Positions 61,148-64,000 of a DNA stretch of 64,000 nucleotides are shown here, piece by piece; position 1 is the stretch's first letter, and every line of letters begins with the position of its first letter. The DNA lies in assembly GCA_044352985.1 (NCBI GenBank), contig JBILCU010000006.1, positions 161,078 to 225,077 on the forward strand, read 5' to 3'. The notes beneath the pieces were generated by a model, which was not told the origin of the DNA, did not search any database, and worked only from the letters and a program-made list of their open reading frames with translations. Position numbers and translations under genes: made by a program. This stretch comes from JADJDM01 sp044352985. Its GTDB lineage: Bacteria > Bacteroidota > Bacteroidia > B-17B0 > Aurantibacillaceae.

Positions 61148-61867
61148 TTAATAATTATCAGTATAATTAATTTTAGTGTGATTTATAGATTTCCAAAAAC
61201 CAATTGCAATCATAAAATTCATTGTAATATTTAAAAATGAATGCCATATTCCCCATGAATAATAATAAAATTGTAAATCATATTTTATTAGGTAATCTAT
61301 GGATGATACTAGAAAAAATGAACCTGTAAAGTAGATAAATAATGCGGCATTGTACCAAAACAAATTTGAATTGTAAATGTTTGTAATATGTAATTTTCTT
61401 AAAGGGAATAGAAACGCTATTATACTTGAAATAATTACAAATAATGATTCTAAAATTTGAGTTACCGTATGAAGTTTATTGAAATCCTTAAAGTCATAAA
61501 TTAATAAATCCAATCCGTAAATAATTAGTAGAATTAAAACAATTACATATTTTTTTAATAGCAATAATTGATGATAAAAAAGCACTAAAATGATAATCTC
61601 GATAAATACATAAATATTTATTATCCACATGTTTGGCAGATGAAAATTGTAGGTGTAAAGTCGACTACTTATTTCAATAATCAATCCGAATACTACGAGA
61701 TATAAAAATAAATAATCAGTTCGGTTCAAATATCGAAGCCGAATTAAGCTTATACAAATAGGCACTAAAATACTAATTGCGGAAAGATGGTATAAAATAT
61801 TTATATACGTATTGGCATTATATCCAAGTAAGAAAATGGTGAAATAATTTAAAATAAAATCAAGCAT
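61148..61867 (-). CDS. Multi-span membrane protein, candidate sensor
   Basis: 239 residues with about seven hydrophobic helices (INILYHLSAISILVPICISL, YLFLYLVVFGLIIEI, IINIYVFIEIIILVLFY, YVIVLILLIIYGLDLLIY, VTQILESLFVIISSIIAFLF, LFWYNAALFIYFTGSFFLV, SFLNITMNFMIAIGFW). No known domain; the layout recalls 7TM sensor modules without a soluble part. First gene of the operon with the kinase and regulator, starting 15 nt after the -7 element of promoter 4L. I propose that it senses a signal and passes it to the kinase. Confidence 0.7.
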   Translation of the reverse strand: MLDFILNYFTIFLLGYNANTYINILYHLSAISILVPICISLIRLRYLNRTDYLFLYLVVFGLIIEISSRLYTYNFHLPNMWIINIYVFIEIIILVLFYHQLLLLKKYVIVLILLIIYGLDLLIYDFKDFNKLHTVTQILESLFVIISSIIAFLFPLRKLHITNIYNSNLFWYNAALFIYFTGSFFLVSSIDYLIKYDLQFYYYSWGIWHSFLNITMNFMIAIGFWKSINHTKINYTDNY

Positions 61868-61882
61868 ATTTACTTATGTAAA

Positions 61883-61929
61883 CAAATGTACGTGAATTAA
61901 GATTTTAAAAAAACAAGTAGTACTACTTG
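61883..61929 (-). promoter_or_regulatory. Palindrome promoter 4L (for the sensor/kinase/regulator operon)
   Basis: The palindrome CAAGTAGTACTACTTG at 61914-61929 (perfect for 26 bp with its A/T flanks), centre 61921.5. The minus-strand -7 element TACATTTG (CAAATGTA at 61883-61890) begins exactly 31.5 nt from the centre. The operon start at 61867 is 15 nt further, a very short leader. Confidence 0.75.
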
Positions 61930-61960
61930 TTTTTATTCCTCTTGATGTGTTGTAATTTTA
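61914..61960 (+). promoter_or_regulatory. Palindrome promoter 4R (for the gene at 62038)
   Basis: The same palindrome serves the plus strand: TAATTTTA at 61953-61960 (TAnnTTTG with the last base changed) begins 31.5 nt from the centre 61921.5. The ATG at 62038 lies 77 nt beyond. Confidence 0.65.
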
Positions 61961-62037
61961 CGATTAGATTTAATGTGGATTGTTATCGAGTTTTAGTTTA
62001 ATCAAATTTCAACTATGTTTACAAAATACCATTTTAA

Positions 62038-62715
62038 ATGAAAAATTTGCATAAAAAATATTTACTTCTTTTCGTATTCTCTTGCCTTTTATCTAAGGCT
62101 CAAATTTTTACATATAAACAGAAACGAGATTGGGTAGTTGGTCATTATGTTGGATATTCAAAAGATTCAACTGCAAATGGCCCTTGGGTAGCAAACTCAT
62201 GGGACATTAAGTATTCCAGTGATTTTGACGTTTTGGATGATAGCACCGTTTCTATTTTTGGTTACAAACAACATGTTATTGGGGATGATTCCGTATTTCT
62301 TTTTCCAACTGGTCAATTGGTTGTTGGCAATTCAGGCAAAGTATATGCTGATAGTACTATGGAATATTGGGATGTGTTTCCTGCGGGAGCCATGATGACT
62401 GCCCATCTGTTTTGGTTTAAAGGAAAATTAGTGCAAAGTTATGTTGGGCTTAAAAACAAACTAAAAGAATCGCTAACTATAAATGTTTATCCCAGTCCAT
62501 CACCTGATTATATAAATGTATCTTTTAGTAATAATCAATTTATTAAACAACTCACTTGGAATATTACTGATATAAACGGAAAGCAAATCTTAAATGGGCC
62601 TTTAATCACACCGTCTCTAAAAATCAACACAATAGAATTTATGGATGGAGTTTATTTTTTAAACATCAATAGTAAAGAAGGAGTTATTTATAAAAAATTT
62701 GTTGTACAGCATTAA
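62038..62715 (+). CDS. Secreted protein with T9SS sorting domain, divergent from the signalling operon
   Basis: 225 residues. Signal peptide (KYLLLFVFSCLLSKAQ), a ~120-residue beta-rich domain (WVVGHYVGYSKDSTANG..., STMEYWDVFPAGAMM) and a sorting domain (TINVYPSPSPDYINVSF ... MDGVYFLNINSKEGVIYKKFVVQH). It shares the palindrome with the sensor operon, so both should respond to the same regulator. Domain function unknown. Confidence 0.82.
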   Translation: MKNLHKKYLLLFVFSCLLSKAQIFTYKQKRDWVVGHYVGYSKDSTANGPWVANSWDIKYSSDFDVLDDSTVSIFGYKQHVIGDDSVFLFPTGQLVVGNSGKVYADSTMEYWDVFPAGAMMTAHLFWFKGKLVQSYVGLKNKLKESLTINVYPSPSPDYINVSFSNNQFIKQLTWNITDINGKQILNGPLITPSLKINTIEFMDGVYFLNINSKEGVIYKKFVVQH

Positions 62716-62753
62716 AAAAATCATGTAATAATGTAAACGCTTTATAAAACAGC

Positions 62754-63440
62754 ATGATAAAATACTTTCACCTATTCTTTTTAACCATCATCCTTTTTGT
62801 TGTTTCCTGCGGCAAGAAGGATGTTGCCAAAAATGTTACTATTTCGGGTAATGTGCGTAACAATTGCACCGGTGTTGGGTTTGCTGGTGTTAAAGTAAAA
62901 TTTACTACAAGTCATGAAAAATCATTTGGTAAAATTGAAACATCAACCTTAACCGCTATAACAGATAATAGCGGAAATTTTTCATTCTCTAATTTGGAAA
63001 TCAATAACAATTCAAATTATAAATACTTTATGTCTATTGATTCCTATAGCAATTATGATTATGAATTTTTTGGTATTAGCCCTCAGGAATTAGATAAAGG
63101 TAAAATATCAAATCCTTATCAAATAGGTGTTTCTGCATCATTTAAAATTTTAAATTTTCATTTACTAAATGGCTTAGTAATTAATCCTCCGGATACTTTT
63201 TCTGCAAGATTTTTTCAAAGAACTTTGCATAAATTTGAATCTTCTCGAATATGGTATTTTGATATAGCTTCAGGTGACGGTCTGTCATATTTAAATAATT
63301 CAGCAAATTATATTGGAAAATACCCAATGGGCTGGTGGCATATTACATTAGATAAAACTAAATCGGGTGTAAACTCAACTATTTACGATAGTATTTATGT
63401 AGATATGGGAGGCACAGCAACTTATACAATACCTTGGTGA
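62754..63440 (+). CDS. Lipoprotein with carboxypeptidase-regulatory-like domain
   Basis: 228 residues. Lipobox FVVSC after the signal sequence. ISGNVRNNCTGVGFAGVKVKFTT ... NSGNFSFSNLEIN resembles a CarboxypepD_reg beta-sandwich. The rest is unfamiliar. It starts 38 nt after the preceding gene and is probably co-transcribed with it. No T9SS domain. Confidence 0.75.
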   Translation: MIKYFHLFFLTIILFVVSCGKKDVAKNVTISGNVRNNCTGVGFAGVKVKFTTSHEKSFGKIETSTLTAITDNSGNFSFSNLEINNNSNYKYFMSIDSYSNYDYEFFGISPQELDKGKISNPYQIGVSASFKILNFHLLNGLVINPPDTFSARFFQRTLHKFESSRIWYFDIASGDGLSYLNNSANYIGKYPMGWWHITLDKTKSGVNSTIYDSIYVDMGGTATYTIPW

Positions 63441-63623
63441 AATAGGTTAATAGCAAATAATCAATAATCATAAATTTATTACCGAAAGATGTTTCCAGTC
63501 GTCTTGACCATTTATATGTGATGCCAAATTTCAATAATATAAATTTAAAGCAATTTAGGATTTAAAAAAATAAGAAGGTTTTTAAAAGGCCATAATAATT
63601 ATCATTCAAGTTTGATAAAATCG

Positions 63624-63668
63624 AGTAGTACTACTTATAGTAAAAATCATTTGAGTAAATTAGTTTTG
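63624..63668 (+). promoter_or_regulatory. Palindrome promoter 5 (for the last gene)
   Basis: Core AGTAGTACTACT at 63624-63635, centre 63629.5; TAGTTTTG at 63661-63668 begins 31.5 nt downstream. The ATG at 63746 is 77 nt beyond. No TTG at the usual -33 place. The gap 63441-63745 holds this promoter and no gene. Confidence 0.75.
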
Positions 63669-63745
63669 TAATCGTGATTTTTCATTTATAAATCATAAAT
63701 TGTAACTATTGTAAATATTAAAAAAATTATTTAACATCTTACATT

Positions 63746-64000
63746 ATGCGAAATTTTTACTTACTGATTGTTTTTTTTGTTCTTAACAGTGCTTTTAATA
63801 GTGATGCGCAAACATGGTCTTCTGTTGGGTCAGGAACAGACAGCAGGGTATATGCTATAGAAAAGCACAATGACAATTTATACGTTGCTGGATATTTTTC
63901 TTCAGCAGGAGGTACTCCTGTAAATTACTTTGCAAGTTGGAATAGTGTTACTTGGTCTAATGTAGATAATGGTACAGATAACAGAATACACGCTCTTTTT
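63746..64000 (+). CDS. Secreted propeller-like protein (3' end cut by window edge)
   Basis: The visible 85 residues begin with a signal peptide (NFYLLIVFFVLNSAFNSDAQ) and continue with repeats of the type WSSVGSGTDSRVYAIEKHNDNLYVAGYFSSAGGTPVNYFASWN, then WSNVDNGTDNRIHAL. These resemble beta-propeller blades common in long T9SS-secreted proteins. The C-terminus, where a sorting domain would be, is outside the window. Target of palindrome promoter 5. Confidence 0.75.
   Translation, partial: MRNFYLLIVFFVLNSAFNSDAQTWSSVGSGTDSRVYAIEKHNDNLYVAGYFSSAGGTPVNYFASWNSVTWSNVDNGTDNRIHALF

Noticed and set aside
1..64000. CRISPR arrays, tRNA or rRNA genes, phage or conjugation genes
   Set aside because: I looked for regularly spaced repeats, tRNA-like cloverleaf sequences and typical proteins and saw none; a covariance search could still find a missed small RNA.

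Overview
The window is low-GC DNA from a member of the Bacteroidota, probably a gliding or free-living Flavobacteriales/Sphingobacteriales-like lineage. This rests on several features seen here: proteins with type IX secretion (T9SS) C-terminal sorting domains, RemB/GldM-like proteins, a PorE-like OmpA protein, DUF2851/DUF4159/DUF5683/GSCFA/WG-repeat families, a parA-parB-DUF5683-dapB cluster, and promoters of the Bacteroidota type (TTG, 17-23 nt spacer, TAnnTTTG). I saw no rRNA, tRNA, CRISPR array, transposase or phage gene.

Layout. 1-3.5 kb: a minus-strand run of EVE protein, TsaE, GSCFA protein and an ABC exporter cut by the window edge. 3.6-9.9 kb: YbaB, a TonB-dependent receptor, a short-chain dehydrogenase, a small cold-shock protein and an RND/MMPL transporter. 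9.9-19.1 kb: a complete histidine operon (hisG-D-C-B-H-A-F-IE) read together with an upstream NDH-2-like gene. In front of it lies a strong promoter and what looks like a His-codon attenuator. Repeat elements sit inside the operon on both sides of hisA. 19-26.3 kb: lysA, a PspC protein, a DUF2851 protein, mutL, two rhomboid proteases and a DUF4159 protein. 26.4-37.1 kb: a more variable stretch with a GldM-like stand-alone domain, a MORN-like protein, a WG-repeat protein, an OmpA/PD40 protein and two overlapping putative metallopeptidases, with dispersed intergenic repeats. 37.2-51.7 kb: housekeeping genes (recA, bcp with a histone-like tail, nth, parAB, dapB, a WecA-like transferase between two RemB-like proteins, crcB, an M16 peptidase).

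51.9-64 kb is the most interesting part. It holds secreted T9SS proteins and lipoproteins around a three-gene signalling operon: a multi-span membrane protein, a HisKA_3-type histidine kinase and a NarL/LuxR-type response regulator. Five copies of a perfect palindrome with core AGTAGTACTACT lie in this region and nowhere else that I found. They serve six promoters, because one copy is shared by divergent genes. In all six the palindrome centre is exactly 31.5 nt upstream of a TAnnTTTG-like -7 element. In three of them the distance from that element to the ATG is exactly 77 nt. The promoters belong to the signalling operon itself, three secreted T9SS or propeller-like proteins, a T9SS propeller protein and a lipoprotein. 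I infer a self-regulated local regulon in which the response regulator (or another regulator) activates surface-protein genes.

Other points of interest are an integron attC-like repeat pair that tightly brackets a lipoprotein gene at 56.4-57.3 kb, and an archaemetzincin-like lipoprotein encoded in overlap with another HExxH protein.
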